Shown in pieces: positions 1 to 8,082 of a stretch of DNA of 64,000 nt (the first letter of the stretch is position 1; each line of letters opens with the position of its first letter). Below the pieces are notes generated by a model. The model did not search any database. It saw nothing but the letters and a program-made list of their open reading frames with translations, and was not told the origin of the DNA. The position numbers and the translations under genes are program-made. Source of the stretch: Iodobacter ciconiae (GTDB lineage Bacteria > Pseudomonadota > Gammaproteobacteria > Burkholderiales > Chitinibacteraceae); NCBI RefSeq assembly GCF_003952345.1, contig NZ_CP034433.1, forward strand, positions 3,038,001 through 3,102,000. Direction: 5' to 3'.

Positions 1-234
1 GGCTGGCCCTTACCGGTGTCGGGTTTACGCTGGTGGCTGCGTGGCGAGGCTGACCCGGAACTTGCTATCACGAGCCAGAGCAACACGGAAAATGGCCGGT
101 TGCTCTTGCAATCGGGCTGGAAAATAGAAAGCAGTGATTACCGCGGACAACCTAGCTTGCCGTATAGATTAACCCTGAGCCGTAGTGATTTAGAAATGAA
201 AGTCGTGATAAGCGAATGGCAATGGAATCCTTAG
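1..234 (+). CDS. lolB: Outer-membrane lipoprotein LolB, C-terminal part (partial)
   Basis: The frame is open from the first base and ends at a TAG, giving 77 residues, so the gene begins outside the window. The visible part has the late LolB pattern: a GWPLPVSGLRWWLRG stretch followed by beta-strand-like sequence ending in an ISEWQWNP tail. LolB is the outer-membrane receptor that takes lipoproteins from LolA and inserts them into the outer membrane. The stop codon lies 19 bases inside ispE, and lolB-ispE adjacency is common in beta- and gammaproteobacteria, which supports the call. The lipobox cannot be checked because the N-terminus is missing. Confidence 0.82.
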   Translation, partial: GWPLPVSGLRWWLRGEADPELAITSQSNTENGRLLLQSGWKIESSDYRGQPSLPYRLTLSRSDLEMKVVISEWQWNP

Positions 235-1073
235 ATAGTGGCTGGCAGGATTTTCCTGCACCAGCCAAGCTCAATCTTTTTTTGCATATTGTGGGGCGGC
301 GAAGCGATGGCTATCACCTGCTGCAATCTGTTTTTCAGCTAATTGATCTGGCTGATACCGTTAGCTTGCGCGTGAGTGAAGGCGGAGAAATCCAGCATCT
401 GAATCCTTTGCCCGGCGTGCCGGCAGAGAGCGATTTAACCGTGCGGGCGGCACGCTTACTGCAAAAAGCAACAGGCTGCAGTAAAGGGGTGGATATCCGT
501 GTGGAAAAGCGTCTGCCCATCGGGGGAGGGGTGGGAGGAGGCAGCTCGGATGCTGCAACGGTGATGCTGGCCCTTAATCGTTTGTGGCAATTGAACTTGA
601 CACGCAGCAAGCTGATGGAGCTGGGCTTGAGTCTTGGTGCAGATGTACCGTTTTTTATTTTTGGCGAATCTGCTTTTGTAGAGGGAATTGGTGAAATAAT
701 GACGTCAGTGGCCACGCCGGATGCTGCTTTTGTTATTCTTCATCCGCCCGTTCATGTACCGACACCACAAATTTTTTCAGACCCTGACTTGACAAGAAAT
801 ACCGTGCCGATTAGAGTTCGCCACTTCGACAGTGCCGTTACCCGAAATGATCTGGAATACGTGGCCTGTAAGAATCATCCGGAAATACGCGAAAACATTA
901 TGTGGCTTAGCCAGTATGCAGATGCAAGGATGACTGGTTCGGGTAGTTGTGTTTTTGCAAGTTTTTCTTCACCCAACGAAGCAAACCGTGTAATATACGA
1001 CCTGCCAAAAAATATGACCGGATATGTTGCAAGGTCATTAAGTAAGCATCCATTACATGAATTTGCCGAGTAA
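216..1073 (+). CDS. ispE: 4-diphosphocytidyl-2-C-methyl-D-erythritol kinase
   Basis: Cytoplasmic GHMP-family kinase of the non-mevalonate (MEP) isoprenoid pathway; it phosphorylates the 2-hydroxyl of CDP-methylerythritol with ATP. The 285-residue length is normal. PAPAKLNLFL at residues 14-23 carries the substrate-site lysine, the glycine-rich ATP loop PIGGGVGGGSSDAA is at 101-114, the GADVPFF motif with the catalytic aspartate is near 141-147, and the third GHMP motif MTGSGSCVF lies near the C-terminus. It starts inside lolB (19-base overlap), suggesting cotranscription; a second ATG six bases downstream is an equally possible start. tRNA-Gln and prs follow, a conserved order. Confidence 0.96.
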   Translation: MAMESLDSGWQDFPAPAKLNLFLHIVGRRSDGYHLLQSVFQLIDLADTVSLRVSEGGEIQHLNPLPGVPAESDLTVRAARLLQKATGCSKGVDIRVEKRLPIGGGVGGGSSDAATVMLALNRLWQLNLTRSKLMELGLSLGADVPFFIFGESAFVEGIGEIMTSVATPDAAFVILHPPVHVPTPQIFSDPDLTRNTVPIRVRHFDSAVTRNDLEYVACKNHPEIRENIMWLSQYADARMTGSGSCVFASFSSPNEANRVIYDLPKNMTGYVARSLSKHPLHEFAE

Positions 1074-1088
1074 TTAGGCAGTTTCATT

Positions 1089-1165
1089 AGGGGAGTCGCC
1101 AAGTTGGTTAAGGCATCGGATTTTGATTCCGACATGCGAAGGTTCGAATCCTTCTTCCCCTGCCA
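1089..1165 (+). tRNA. tRNA-Gln (anticodon TTG)
   Basis: A complete cloverleaf can be drawn. The 7-bp acceptor stem pairs 1089-1095 with 1155-1161 (one G-U), the anticodon loop is at 1121-1127 with TTG at 1123-1125, the T arm contains the GGTTCGAATCC core, and the discriminator G plus an encoded CCA end the gene at 1165. It lies between ispE and prs, as in many beta- and gammaproteobacteria. Confidence 0.97.
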
Positions 1166-1178
1166 ATCATTCTCAGAG

Positions 1179-1208
1179 AAGCGTGTAATTTAAAAATTAC
1201 ACGCTTTT
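1179..1208 (+). terminator. Hairpin terminator after tRNA-Gln
   Basis: Near-perfect inverted repeat: 1179-1191 pairs with 1194-1206, then a short T run. The stem is AT-rich at its tip with a very small loop. It lies only about 20 bases before prs, so it probably ends the tRNA transcript or partly attenuates read-through into prs. Confidence 0.65.
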
Positions 1209-1228
1209 CGTCATTCTGGAATACGGAA

Positions 1229-2179
1229 ATGGCTTACGATAGTCTCATGGTGTTCACTGGTAACGCTAACCCGAAACTTGCTGATAGCGTAGTTAATCAC
1301 CTGGACATCTCGATCGGCCGCGCCACGGTTGGTCGATTCTCGGACGGTGAAGTAACCGTTGAGCTGCTGGAAAACGTTCGCGGTCGCGACGTTTTTGTTT
1401 TGCAGTCCACTTGTGTACCAACCAACGATAATCTGATGGAAGTCATGCTGATGGTTGATGCACTGAAACGTGCATCGGCTGGTCGCATTACTGCTGCGAT
1501 TCCTTACCTCGGGTATTCCCGTCAGGATCGTCGTCCACGTTCTGCTCGTGTGCCTATTTCTGCCAAAGTGGTTGCAAATATGCTAACCGTGGCCGGGGTA
1601 GACCGTGTACTGACTGTAGATGTACACGCAGATCAAATTCAGGGGTTTTTCGATATCCCCGTAGATAACATCTACTCTACACCGGTATTGCTGTCGGATA
1701 TCCGCGAAAAGCGCTATGAAAACCTGATGGTCGTCAGCCCGGACGTAGGCGGTGTGCTGCGTGCCCGCGCCATGGCGAAGCAATTGGGTGTGGATATGGC
1801 AATTATCGATAAGCGTCGCCCTAAGGCTGGCGTTGCCGAAGTTATGCACATTATCGGTGATGTTAAAGACCGCACCTGTGTGATTATCGATGACATGATC
1901 GATACCGCCAACACGCTGTGTAAAGCTGCGCAAGCCTTGAAGCAGCATGGTGCGAAACGTGTATTGGCTTACGCTACTCACGCGGTATTCTCCGGCGCTG
2001 CCGTAGAGCGCATCATCCAATCTGATCTGGATGAAGTCGTTGTGACTGACACAATTCCGGTCATCCAGGCTGCACAAGACAGTGGCCGTGTACGTGTGGT
2101 ATCGATTGCCGGCCTTCTGGCTGAAACGATGCGCCGTATCAACAACGACGAATCCGTTTCGTCCTTGTTTGTAGACTAA
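1229..2179 (+). CDS. prs: Ribose-phosphate pyrophosphokinase (PRPP synthase)
   Basis: Makes 5-phosphoribosyl 1-pyrophosphate from ribose 5-phosphate and ATP for nucleotide, histidine and tryptophan synthesis. The 316-residue length is that of class I bacterial enzymes. Visible signatures are the cation/ATP region [17 protein letters not shown], the flexible-loop region [19 protein letters not shown], and the PRPP-binding loop [21 protein letters not shown] sequence shortly before the ATG is a weak ribosome site. rplY follows after about 100 bases with a hairpin between, so the two may be cotranscribed with attenuation. Confidence 0.98.
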   Translation: MAYDSLMVFTGNANPKLADSVVNHLDISIGRATVGRFSDGEVTVELLENVRGRDVFVLQSTCVPTNDNLMEVMLMVDALKRASAGRITAAIPYLGYSRQDRRPRSARVPISAKVVANMLTVAGVDRVLTVDVHADQIQGFFDIPVDNIYSTPVLLSDIREKRYENLMVVSPDVGGVLRARAMAKQLGVDMAIIDKRRPKAGVAEVMHIIGDVKDRTCVIIDDMIDTANTLCKAAQALKQHGAKRVLAYATHAVFSGAAVERIIQSDLDEVVVTDTIPVIQAAQDSGRVRVVSIAGLLAETMRRINNDESVSSLFVD

Positions 2180-2203
2180 ATTTTGGACTTCGGTCCGCTT
2201 GCT

Positions 2204-2227
2204 GTGCTGTCTGGTCGCGGACAGCAC
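2204..2227 (+). terminator. Hairpin between prs and rplY
   Basis: GTGCTGTC at 2204-2211 pairs with GACAGCAC at 2220-2227 around an 8-base loop, followed by an AT-rich stretch without a full T run. It may be an attenuator rather than a full terminator. Confidence 0.4.
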
Positions 2228-2284
2228 TTATTTAAATGCACCAAGCCAGCCTGAATGGCGGCGAAGTGCCTATGGAGTTTTATC

Positions 2285-2866
2285 ATGACTTTTGAAATCA
2301 ATGCAGTAGCACGTGACGCGCAAGGTACGGGTGCGAGCCGCCGCCAGCGTCGTGACGGTCGTTTGCCAGCAATCGTTTACGGTGGCGATGTAGCTCCTGT
2401 AGCTGTAACACTTGACCACAACAGCATGTATTACGCTTTGCAAAAAGAAGCGTTCCACACTGCTCTGATCAAGCTGAACATCGAAGGCGCTGCTTCCGAG
2501 CAGGTTTTGGTTCGCGCCGTTCAATACCATCCATTCAAGCAACTGGTTCTGCACGTTGACTTGCAACGCGTAAATGAAGCGACAGTTGTTGAGTTGAAAG
2601 TGCCATTGCACTTTATCAACGGTGACACTTGCCTGGGTGTTAAAATGCAAGGTGGTTCGATCAGCACTGTGCTGAACGAAGTAATGGTTCGTTGTGTAGC
2701 TTCCAAGCTGCCAGAATTTGTAACTGTTGACTTGGGCGATTTGTCTGCAATGAAGACATCCGTTCACTTGTCAGACATCAAGCTTGCAGATGGTATCGAG
2801 CTGGTATCTCTGGCTTCTGGCAAAGATCTGGGTCTTGTAAACCTGAACGGCGCAAAAGCTGTTTAA
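2285..2866 (+). CDS. rplY: 50S ribosomal protein bL25, long Ctc-type form
   Basis: 5S-rRNA-binding protein of the large subunit. The 193-residue length is the long form (L25 domain plus a C-terminal beta domain of the TL5/Ctc type), not the about 95-residue Escherichia coli form. The N-terminus MTFEINAVARDAQGTGASRR is typical; RRDGRLPAIVYGG is the usual RNA-binding surface. The frame can be extended upstream to 2255, but 2285 is preferred because it gives the family N-terminus and has a GGAG about eight bases before it. It sits between prs and pth, a common order. Confidence 0.96.
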   Translation: MTFEINAVARDAQGTGASRRQRRDGRLPAIVYGGDVAPVAVTLDHNSMYYALQKEAFHTALIKLNIEGAASEQVLVRAVQYHPFKQLVLHVDLQRVNEATVVELKVPLHFINGDTCLGVKMQGGSISTVLNEVMVRCVASKLPEFVTVDLGDLSAMKTSVHLSDIKLADGIELVSLASGKDLGLVNLNGAKAV

Positions 2867-2880
2867 GTTTCAAGCTCTTG

Positions 2881-2908
2881 AAAAACCCGCCATGGCGGGT
2901 TTTTTTTC
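2881..2908 (+). terminator. Rho-independent terminator after rplY
   Basis: A 16-base palindrome (2885-2900, ACCCGCC/GGCGGGT) is flanked by A's on the left and a long T run from 2900 to 2907. Textbook intrinsic terminator 15 bases after the rplY stop. Confidence 0.93.
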
Positions 2909-2958
2909 GTCTGCATCTTTATGTGCTGATATGGAAGAGCTTGTCTGCATAAAGTTAA

Positions 2959-2987
2959 TTGATGATCGAGCTGGGTTATCATATAAC
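2959..2987 (+). promoter_or_regulatory. Likely sigma70 promoter of pth
   Basis: TTGATG at 2959-2964 and TATAAC at 2982-2987 are separated by 17 bases, with the start codon of pth 26 bases further on. The -10 region lies in a 17-base palindrome (GGGTTATCATATAACCC, 2973-2989). It directly follows the rplY terminator, so a new promoter is expected here. Confidence 0.5.
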
Positions 2988-3013
2988 CCTTTTCGCCTGT
3001 TTTTAGAAAGACT

Positions 3014-3619
3014 ATGCCGCAAATTAAACTGATCGTAGGGCTGGGCAATCCCGGCAGTGACTACGCACAAACCCGCCATAATGCGGGCTTCTGGTGGGTG
3101 GATGAATTAGCAAAAGACGCCAATGCCTCCCTGCGCCACGATAATAAATTCCATGGTCTGGCAGCTAAAGCCCGCCTGCATGGCAGCGATGTCTGGCTGC
3201 TGGAGCCACAAACTTTTATGAACCGCAGCGGCTTATCCGTGGTGGCGCTGGCGCAGTTTTATAAAATTTTGCCCGCAGAAATTCTGGTTGTGCACGACGA
3301 GCTGGATATTCCCGCAGGGCAGATCAAGCTAAAACAGGGCGGCGGTAATGGCGGGCATAATGGCTTAAAAGATATCCAGGCTCATCTGGGTACGCCGGAT
3401 TTCTGGCGTTTACGCGTGGGAATCGGCCATCCGGGTAATAAGGCCGAAGTGGCTAATTTTGTATTAAAACCACCGCGTAAAGAAGAATTCGAAGGCATGA
3501 TGGATGTGTTTATCAAAGCCCATCACGTGCTGCCTAAAATGCTGGCAGGCGATATGGGCGGGGCAATGCAAGCCTTGCATGCAGGTGTGCAGCGGCCTAA
3601 TAAACCTAAGCCAGAGTAA
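3014..3619 (+). CDS. pth: Peptidyl-tRNA hydrolase
   Basis: Recycles peptidyl-tRNAs that drop off the ribosome by cleaving the ester bond. 201 residues, close to the usual 190-200. The start [20 protein letters not shown] contains the catalytic histidine (TRHNAGF motif near residue 22); FMNRSG and the LVVHDELD and [12 protein letters not shown] motifs of the family follow. An AGAAAG lies before the ATG. The gene is separated from rplY by a strong terminator and has its own promoter-like sequence. Downstream comes a complex repeat region rather than another gene of the operon. Confidence 0.97.
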   Translation: MPQIKLIVGLGNPGSDYAQTRHNAGFWWVDELAKDANASLRHDNKFHGLAAKARLHGSDVWLLEPQTFMNRSGLSVVALAQFYKILPAEILVVHDELDIPAGQIKLKQGGGNGGHNGLKDIQAHLGTPDFWRLRVGIGHPGNKAEVANFVLKPPRKEEFEGMMDVFIKAHHVLPKMLAGDMGGAMQALHAGVQRPNKPKPE

Positions 3620-3620
3620 G

Positions 3621-3838
3621 CTTTTAGACACAGAACTAAAGAAAGACCACGAAGTAAATATTTTTGCCGTCACATCGTTGATGCCAAACTACTGCGTCAT
3701 TCCCGAATGCTTTTATCGGGAATCTAGCAGCGTAGCTGGATCCCCGATAAAAACGCTCGGGGATGACGGTAAAATCATATTGGGATTTATTTCGAGCTAC
3801 ATCTTTAGTTTCTCTGTGTTCTTTCATTTTTCTGAGCC
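3621..3838. repeat. Palindromic intergenic repeat, copy A (interrupted)
   Basis: Copy of a repeat family seen six times in the first 18.3 kb. The left arm (about 3627-3660) has ACACAGAACTAAAGAAAG and the right arm (about 3803-3838) has a partly complementary TTAGTTTCTCTGTGTTCTTTC. The centre is occupied by a second, different hairpin repeat (3695-3768). The element begins two bases after the pth stop codon. Confidence 0.65.
3695..3768. repeat. dRS3-like double hairpin inside copy A
   Basis: A 74-base inverted repeat beginning CGTCATTCCCGA and ending TCGGGGATGACG. Each half is itself a hairpin: ATTCCCGA...TCGGGAAT at 3699-3723 and ATCCCCGA...TCGGGGAT at 3740-3764. The ATTCCC-N-GGGAAT layout is that of the Neisseria dRS3 repeats; similar elements are frequent between genes in betaproteobacteria. 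It could act as a bidirectional terminator or an mRNA-stabilising hairpin. Confidence 0.75.
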
Positions 3839-3880
3839 TACAGAAGTTCCAATTTTTTGCTTTAGTCAAATTGAGTCTTT

Positions 3881-4921
3881 ATGAATCGCACTCCGGTTAA
3901 TTTAATCAGTGGCTTTTTAGGCGTGGGTAAGACTACCGCCATGATGAAGCTGCTTGCCACTAAGCCCCAGGATGAGTACTGGGCGGTGGTGGTGAATGAG
4001 TTTGGCGAAGTGGGCATTGATGGCGCCAGCCTATCGGTGGCGGCAGATGGTTTGCCGGTTGGTGATGTACAGGTTGCCGAAGTACCCGGCGGCTGCATCT
4101 GCTGCACCACCAGCCCCATGCTGCGGGTGACGCTGACTAAATTACTCAAAGGTAAACGCCCGGATCGCCTGCTGATCGAGCCATCGGGCCTTGGGCATCC
4201 GGCTGGGATTATCGATTTACTACGCGATCCTTTTTTAGCTGCGGCTTTGGATGTGCGGGCGGTGCTCACCCTGCTGGATGCGCGGCATTTACAAGACAGC
4301 CGCTATACCAGCCACGAAACATGGCGTGATCAGCTGCAATTGGCCGATGTGATTGTGCTCAGCAAGGCCGATCTGGCTGATGTGGAGCAAATGGAGGCTG
4401 CCAAGAAAATGGCGCAAGCCATGTTCCCGCCAAAGCTTGCTATTGTGCAAGCCGTACAAGGAGTGTTCAATCTTGCGTTGCTGGATTTAGAGCTGCACCC
4501 TGAGCGCTGGCCAAACACCGGCACGTATCATTCGCATAGTAATAATCTGCGTAAACGCGTTAAACCCGTTGCAGCGGAGGAAGAAGAACTGGCTTGGCCA
4601 ATTAAAAAATCCCATTCCGCCTTAGACTCGCACAGCTGTGGCTGGATTTTTGCCCCGGAAACACTGTTTTTTAGCGCCAAACTCGCCGATTTATTTGATG
4701 CACTATCCAGCCCGCAAAGCGTGGGTTTGACTGGCCTATCTCGTGCAAAAGGCGTGTTTCATACCGAGCGGGACTGGTATCGATTTGACTGGGTAGATGG
4801 CATGCCGGGCGCGACCACCACGGCTTATCGCCGAGACTCACGTTTTGAAGTGATCGTTAACAGTGACACCGTGCCCGATTGGGCGGTGATAGAGGCGGCC
4901 ATCCTGGCTGCGATAATGTGA
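3881..4921 (+). CDS. CobW/G3E-family GTPase, putative metal chaperone
   Basis: G3E P-loop GTPase of the CobW/YjiA/ZNG group, 346 residues. The Walker A loop GFLGVGKT is at residues 11-18, the metal-binding GCICC motif at 71-75, the LIEPSGLGHP motif near 105 and SKAD (guanine specificity) near 155. The C-terminal CobW_C domain covers roughly 230-340 and includes FHTERDWYRFDWVDG. These proteins hand zinc or another transition metal to client enzymes; the metal and client cannot be told from the sequence. No Zur-type operator was recognised, and the gene is alone, flanked by repeat copies A and B. Confidence 0.88.
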   Translation: MNRTPVNLISGFLGVGKTTAMMKLLATKPQDEYWAVVVNEFGEVGIDGASLSVAADGLPVGDVQVAEVPGGCICCTTSPMLRVTLTKLLKGKRPDRLLIEPSGLGHPAGIIDLLRDPFLAAALDVRAVLTLLDARHLQDSRYTSHETWRDQLQLADVIVLSKADLADVEQMEAAKKMAQAMFPPKLAIVQAVQGVFNLALLDLELHPERWPNTGTYHSHSNNLRKRVKPVAAEEEELAWPIKKSHSALDSHSCGWIFAPETLFFSAKLADLFDALSSPQSVGLTGLSRAKGVFHTERDWYRFDWVDGMPGATTTAYRRDSRFEVIVNSDTVPDWAVIEAAILAAIM

Positions 4922-5041
4922 GTTCCAAACCCAAACCTTGCGCCACGGAGTTTGGGAGGATATGGAGGATCACGGAAAGAACTAAAGAATGTATTTCTCC
5001 GTGTGCTCTGTGGTTCAAGATTTGGGTTTTTAGTTTTTATT
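4922..5041. repeat. Palindromic intergenic repeat, copy B
   Basis: Starts directly after the cobW stop and runs into the 3' end of the convergent glycosyltransferase gene. The left arm has CAAACCCAAACCTTG and GCCACGGAG. The right arm at 5006-5029 is the exact reverse complement of 24 bases of copy E (12201-12224), which shows the family relation and the palindromic design. Confidence 0.85.
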
Positions 5042-5782
5042 GCGGCGTAATTCAATCGCATGGGCGTATTTGATGTAGGAGGCGATGGCTTTGCCTAGGG
5101 AGATCGCTAATCCATCGTGCCCGGCCAGAAAGCCAAGCTTAATTATATAATGTTTTAAAAATGAAAACAGACAATGAAAACCGGGCGTGAATGGGCCGAT
5201 TTTTTTATTGGTTTTGGCAATGGTTTGGGCTTGCCAGGTGCCGTAGAGGCAGGCTCGCTTAAAGATATCAGGATAATCTTTATAAGAATAATGGGTAATA
5301 TGCGCGAGTATTTGTTTTAGTGAGTTGCTTTGAATTTTAGTGTGTGCAGCGACAGGTGAAAAATCGGCCTGTGTTTTATTAAAAATACGCCGCACATAAT
5401 CCGGATATTGCCCGGCAAAGCGGGTGGTTTGATTGCCAATATAATTGCGGCGGCGTGTTTCAATAGCGCTGACGTTTTGCTGGCTTAAATCGGTGTTTTG
5501 CAAATAAGCGACTAAATCGTCTTCCAGGCGCTCATCGGCGTCCAAATTCAGCACCCAGTCGTGGCGGCAATGAGGCAAACCTACGCTGCGCTGCGGTCCA
5601 TCGCCTAAGAAAGGCTGCAAAATCACCGTAGCGCCTTCTTGCCTGGCTAATTCCACCGTGTTATCACTGCTGCAAGAATCGACCACCACAACATCATCGC
5701 AAACCTGTTTCATGGAGCGCAGGCATTCAACGATATTATGCGCTTCATTAAACGTAATAATCAGACCACTTATTTTTAACAT
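5030..5782 (-). CDS. Family 2 glycosyltransferase (WaaE/KdtX-like)
   Basis: Single GT-A domain enzyme, 250 residues. The N-terminus MLKISGLIITFNEAHNIVEC, then VVVDSCSSDNTVELA and LNLDADERLEDD (the DxD metal/nucleotide-sugar site), match the WaaE/KdtX-type LPS inner-core glucosyltransferases. The frame stays open to 5929 upstream, but start 5782 gives the family N-terminus. A charged C-terminal end (about the last 15 residues, IELRRNKN) lies inside repeat copy B. It is transcribed opposite to the neighbouring glycosyltransferase cluster. The exact acceptor sugar is not inferable. Confidence 0.85.
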   Translation of the reverse strand: MLKISGLIITFNEAHNIVECLRSMKQVCDDVVVVDSCSSDNTVELARQEGATVILQPFLGDGPQRSVGLPHCRHDWVLNLDADERLEDDLVAYLQNTDLSQQNVSAIETRRRNYIGNQTTRFAGQYPDYVRRIFNKTQADFSPVAAHTKIQSNSLKQILAHITHYSYKDYPDIFKRACLYGTWQAQTIAKTNKKIGPFTPGFHCLFSFLKHYIIKLGFLAGHDGLAISLGKAIASYIKYAHAIELRRNKN

Positions 5783-5873
5783 TTTGTGCGAGCGTATAAG
5801 ACGCAAGATAGCTGTATTGAGGCTGCTATAATCTCCCGATTGGCTGGCTGCCCGCAAGGCTCTATTAACAATT

Positions 5874-5977
5874 AAGTGCTTACGCAAAATTCCCTCAGCT
5901 GCGTTGTGCCTCCTTGCCGTATTGCACATGCTGTCTGCGTCGGTACGCCTTGTTGGAAAATCTTTGCATAAGTACTT
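5874..5977. repeat. 104-bp element with terminal inverted repeats
   Basis: AAGTGCTTACGCAAA at 5874-5888 and TTTGCATAAGTACTT at 5963-5977 are inverted repeats (13 of 15 matching), enclosing about 75 bases with no coding potential. It occupies much of the divergent gap between two glycosyltransferase genes. The layout resembles a miniature inverted-repeat element; no second copy was seen in this window. Confidence 0.5.
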
Positions 5978-6019
5978 ATTGAATAATGCTTAATAGATTC
6001 CCCATTTTATGGACTCCCT

Positions 6020-6886
6020 ATGAAAGTTAGTGGTTTTACCTTCCTGCGCAATGGCACCCTGCTTGGCTACCCTTACATTGAAAGTTTAAAAAGCCTACTT
6101 AGCGTTTGCGATGAAGTGGTCGTGGCGGTGGGTAAAAGCGATGACGATACTTTGGAGCGCGTTCGCTCCATCGGCGATGCACGGATTCGGGTGATTGAAA
6201 CCACCTGGAATGAGGATATGCAAGACCGTGGTTATGTCTACGCTCAGCAAAAAATGATTGCTCAGTTTAATTGCAGCGGAGATTGGGCATTTTATCTGGA
6301 AGGCGATGAAGTCATTCACGAAGAAGACGCGCCCAAGATTCGCGCCGCCATGGAAAAACACTTGGCTAATCCCGAGGTTGAAGCGCTGGTGTTTGATTAT
6401 CACCATTTTTATGGCTGCCCGGATTTAGTCGCCCAAAGCCCCGCATGGTATCGCCGCGCGCCAAGGATTATTCGCAACACCATTCGTAGCTGGGCGCCTG
6501 ATGGCTTGTTCTGGGTGGTGATGCACCAGAATAAACGTGGGCGTTATCCGAATGCAGCTTTAACGGGCTGCCCGATTTATCATTACGGCCATGTGCGATC
6601 CAGTGAAAAAATGAATGAAAAAATTCGTCAGGTTTCCCGCTATTGGAATCACACACCAAAAGCGCATGATTACAGCCAGATTGATGCCAGTATATTGCAG
6701 CCCTTTAAAGGCAAGCACCCGGCTATTGTGCAGTCCTGGTTTCAGGATTATGCCGAATTAGTATTTATTGCTGATCCGCAATATCGCTTATCCAAGCGCG
6801 AAAAACGTCATCGCTGGCAAATGAAAGTAGAAAAACTACTGGGCCGTGATTTAACTAAAAAACATTATCGTCTGGTGGTGGCATGA
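6020..6886 (+). CDS. Family 2 glycosyltransferase
   Basis: 288 residues, GT-A fold type. It opens with KVSGFTFLRNGTLLGYPYIE, followed by a SVCDEVVVAVGKSDDDT segment (nucleotide-binding strand) and WAFYLEGDEVIHEED, where GDE stands in the position of the DxD motif. The C-terminal third is rich in basic residues (KREKRHRWQMK), as in enzymes resting on the inner membrane. It overlaps the next gene by an ATGA junction, so it is the first gene of a three-gene operon with the ligase-like protein and another glycosyltransferase. Probable role: cell-surface glycan (LPS) assembly; donor and acceptor unknown. Confidence 0.8.
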   Translation: MKVSGFTFLRNGTLLGYPYIESLKSLLSVCDEVVVAVGKSDDDTLERVRSIGDARIRVIETTWNEDMQDRGYVYAQQKMIAQFNCSGDWAFYLEGDEVIHEEDAPKIRAAMEKHLANPEVEALVFDYHHFYGCPDLVAQSPAWYRRAPRIIRNTIRSWAPDGLFWVVMHQNKRGRYPNAALTGCPIYHYGHVRSSEKMNEKIRQVSRYWNHTPKAHDYSQIDASILQPFKGKHPAIVQSWFQDYAELVFIADPQYRLSKREKRHRWQMKVEKLLGRDLTKKHYRLVVA

Positions 6887-8082
6887 ATCTAAATATTACC
6901 CGGCAGCCTCTGCTCTGGTTTGCTTTTTTGGCGGGGTTTGCTATTCCTGTTTCAACCGCCATGCAAAATATCAGCGCGGGGGTATTGGTTTTATTCGCGA
7001 TTTTTACCTCCGAAATCCGCCAGCATATTGCTAATGCATTGCGTCAGCCATTCATTCAGGCCTGCCTTTTGATGTATTCGCTGTTTGTATTGGGCGTATT
7101 CTGGACTGATGCATCAATTAATGATGCGCTGGGTATGTTGCTTAAAATGCGGGCTTATTTATTAGCACCACTATTTTTTGCTGTATGCACTGTAGCCCCT
7201 GTCCGCCAGTATTTATTAGCGGGTTTTGGTTTTGGGGCGGTGATTACCCTTGTGCTTTCAATTGGCAGTGGCCTCAGTGGCACGCCAATTATTCAAGGTG
7301 CAATCGGCGATTATTCCGTTTTTAGAACCCATACCTATCACAGCACCTTTGTGAGTTTTCTTGCCTGCGGTATTGCCGCTTATTGGATGGCGGGGCGTTT
7401 GCCTTCAGCATGGCGCTGGCCAGCAGCAATCACGATTGCCCTGTGTATTTTTGATGTGTTCTTTATGGTGAAAGGGCGCACGGCGCAAGTATTATTACTT
7501 TTACTATTAGGCTTATTGGTCGTGCTATGGCAGGGCAGGCGCGGTTTTTTTATTGCGCTGATTGCTGCTGCGGTAATGGCTCCATTACTTTATTTAGGCT
7601 CCAGCGCATTGCGTACCGGAATGAGTACCGTGCAAAGCGATGTGCAAAGCTACGACAAAGGCGATATTGATACCTCGGTAGGCCTGCGATTGTTTTTTCA
7701 TAAAGTGGCTAAAGATTTAATTAAAGAAGCTCCGGTTTTAGGGCATGGTACTGGCAGCTATAAGCAGAATTATTTAAAAAATGCCGGTGATTCAGAAGTG
7801 CGCCGCTCATTTGCTAATCCGCATAATGATTATTTATGGCTGGGTGTAGAGCTGGGTGTGGTGGGGATGTTGTCCCTGGTTTTAGTTTTACTCGCTACAG
7901 CAAAACAGGCCTGGAATAGCATTTCGGCAGAGCGTTGGCTGGGTGCTGTTTTAGTTTGCTCTTACGGCGTATCAACTTTAGCCAATTCCTTTTTTACCGA
8001 TAATATTACGGGCCTGGCCTATGTTTTACTGGCATGTGCCTTATTGGCGGGTTCCAGTTTTCAGCGTAAGGTTTCTTTATGA
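6883..8082 (+). CDS. O-antigen ligase-like membrane protein (Wzy_C/WaaL family)
   Basis: 399 residues with about ten to eleven hydrophobic segments and one large periplasmic-type loop (about residues 240-310). That loop contains VLGHGTGSYKQNY and NPHNDYLWLGVELG, the histidine-containing motif of the Wzy_C family. WaaL joins undecaprenyl-linked O-antigen to lipid A-core in the periplasmic leaflet; related proteins act as O-polymerases, so ligase versus polymerase is not settled. It overlaps both neighbours by four bases (ATGA), indicating translational coupling with two glycosyltransferases. Confidence 0.8.
   Translation: MNLNITRQPLLWFAFLAGFAIPVSTAMQNISAGVLVLFAIFTSEIRQHIANALRQPFIQACLLMYSLFVLGVFWTDASINDALGMLLKMRAYLLAPLFFAVCTVAPVRQYLLAGFGFGAVITLVLSIGSGLSGTPIIQGAIGDYSVFRTHTYHSTFVSFLACGIAAYWMAGRLPSAWRWPAAITIALCIFDVFFMVKGRTAQVLLLLLLGLLVVLWQGRRGFFIALIAAAVMAPLLYLGSSALRTGMSTVQSDVQSYDKGDIDTSVGLRLFFHKVAKDLIKEAPVLGHGTGSYKQNYLKNAGDSEVRRSFANPHNDYLWLGVELGVVGMLSLVLVLLATAKQAWNSISAERWLGAVLVCSYGVSTLANSFFTDNITGLAYVLLACALLAGSSFQRKVSL

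Noticed and set aside
1583-2227. 214-codon minus-strand frame opposite prs
   Set aside because: Antisense shadow of an intact PRPP synthase; no motif or ribosome site.
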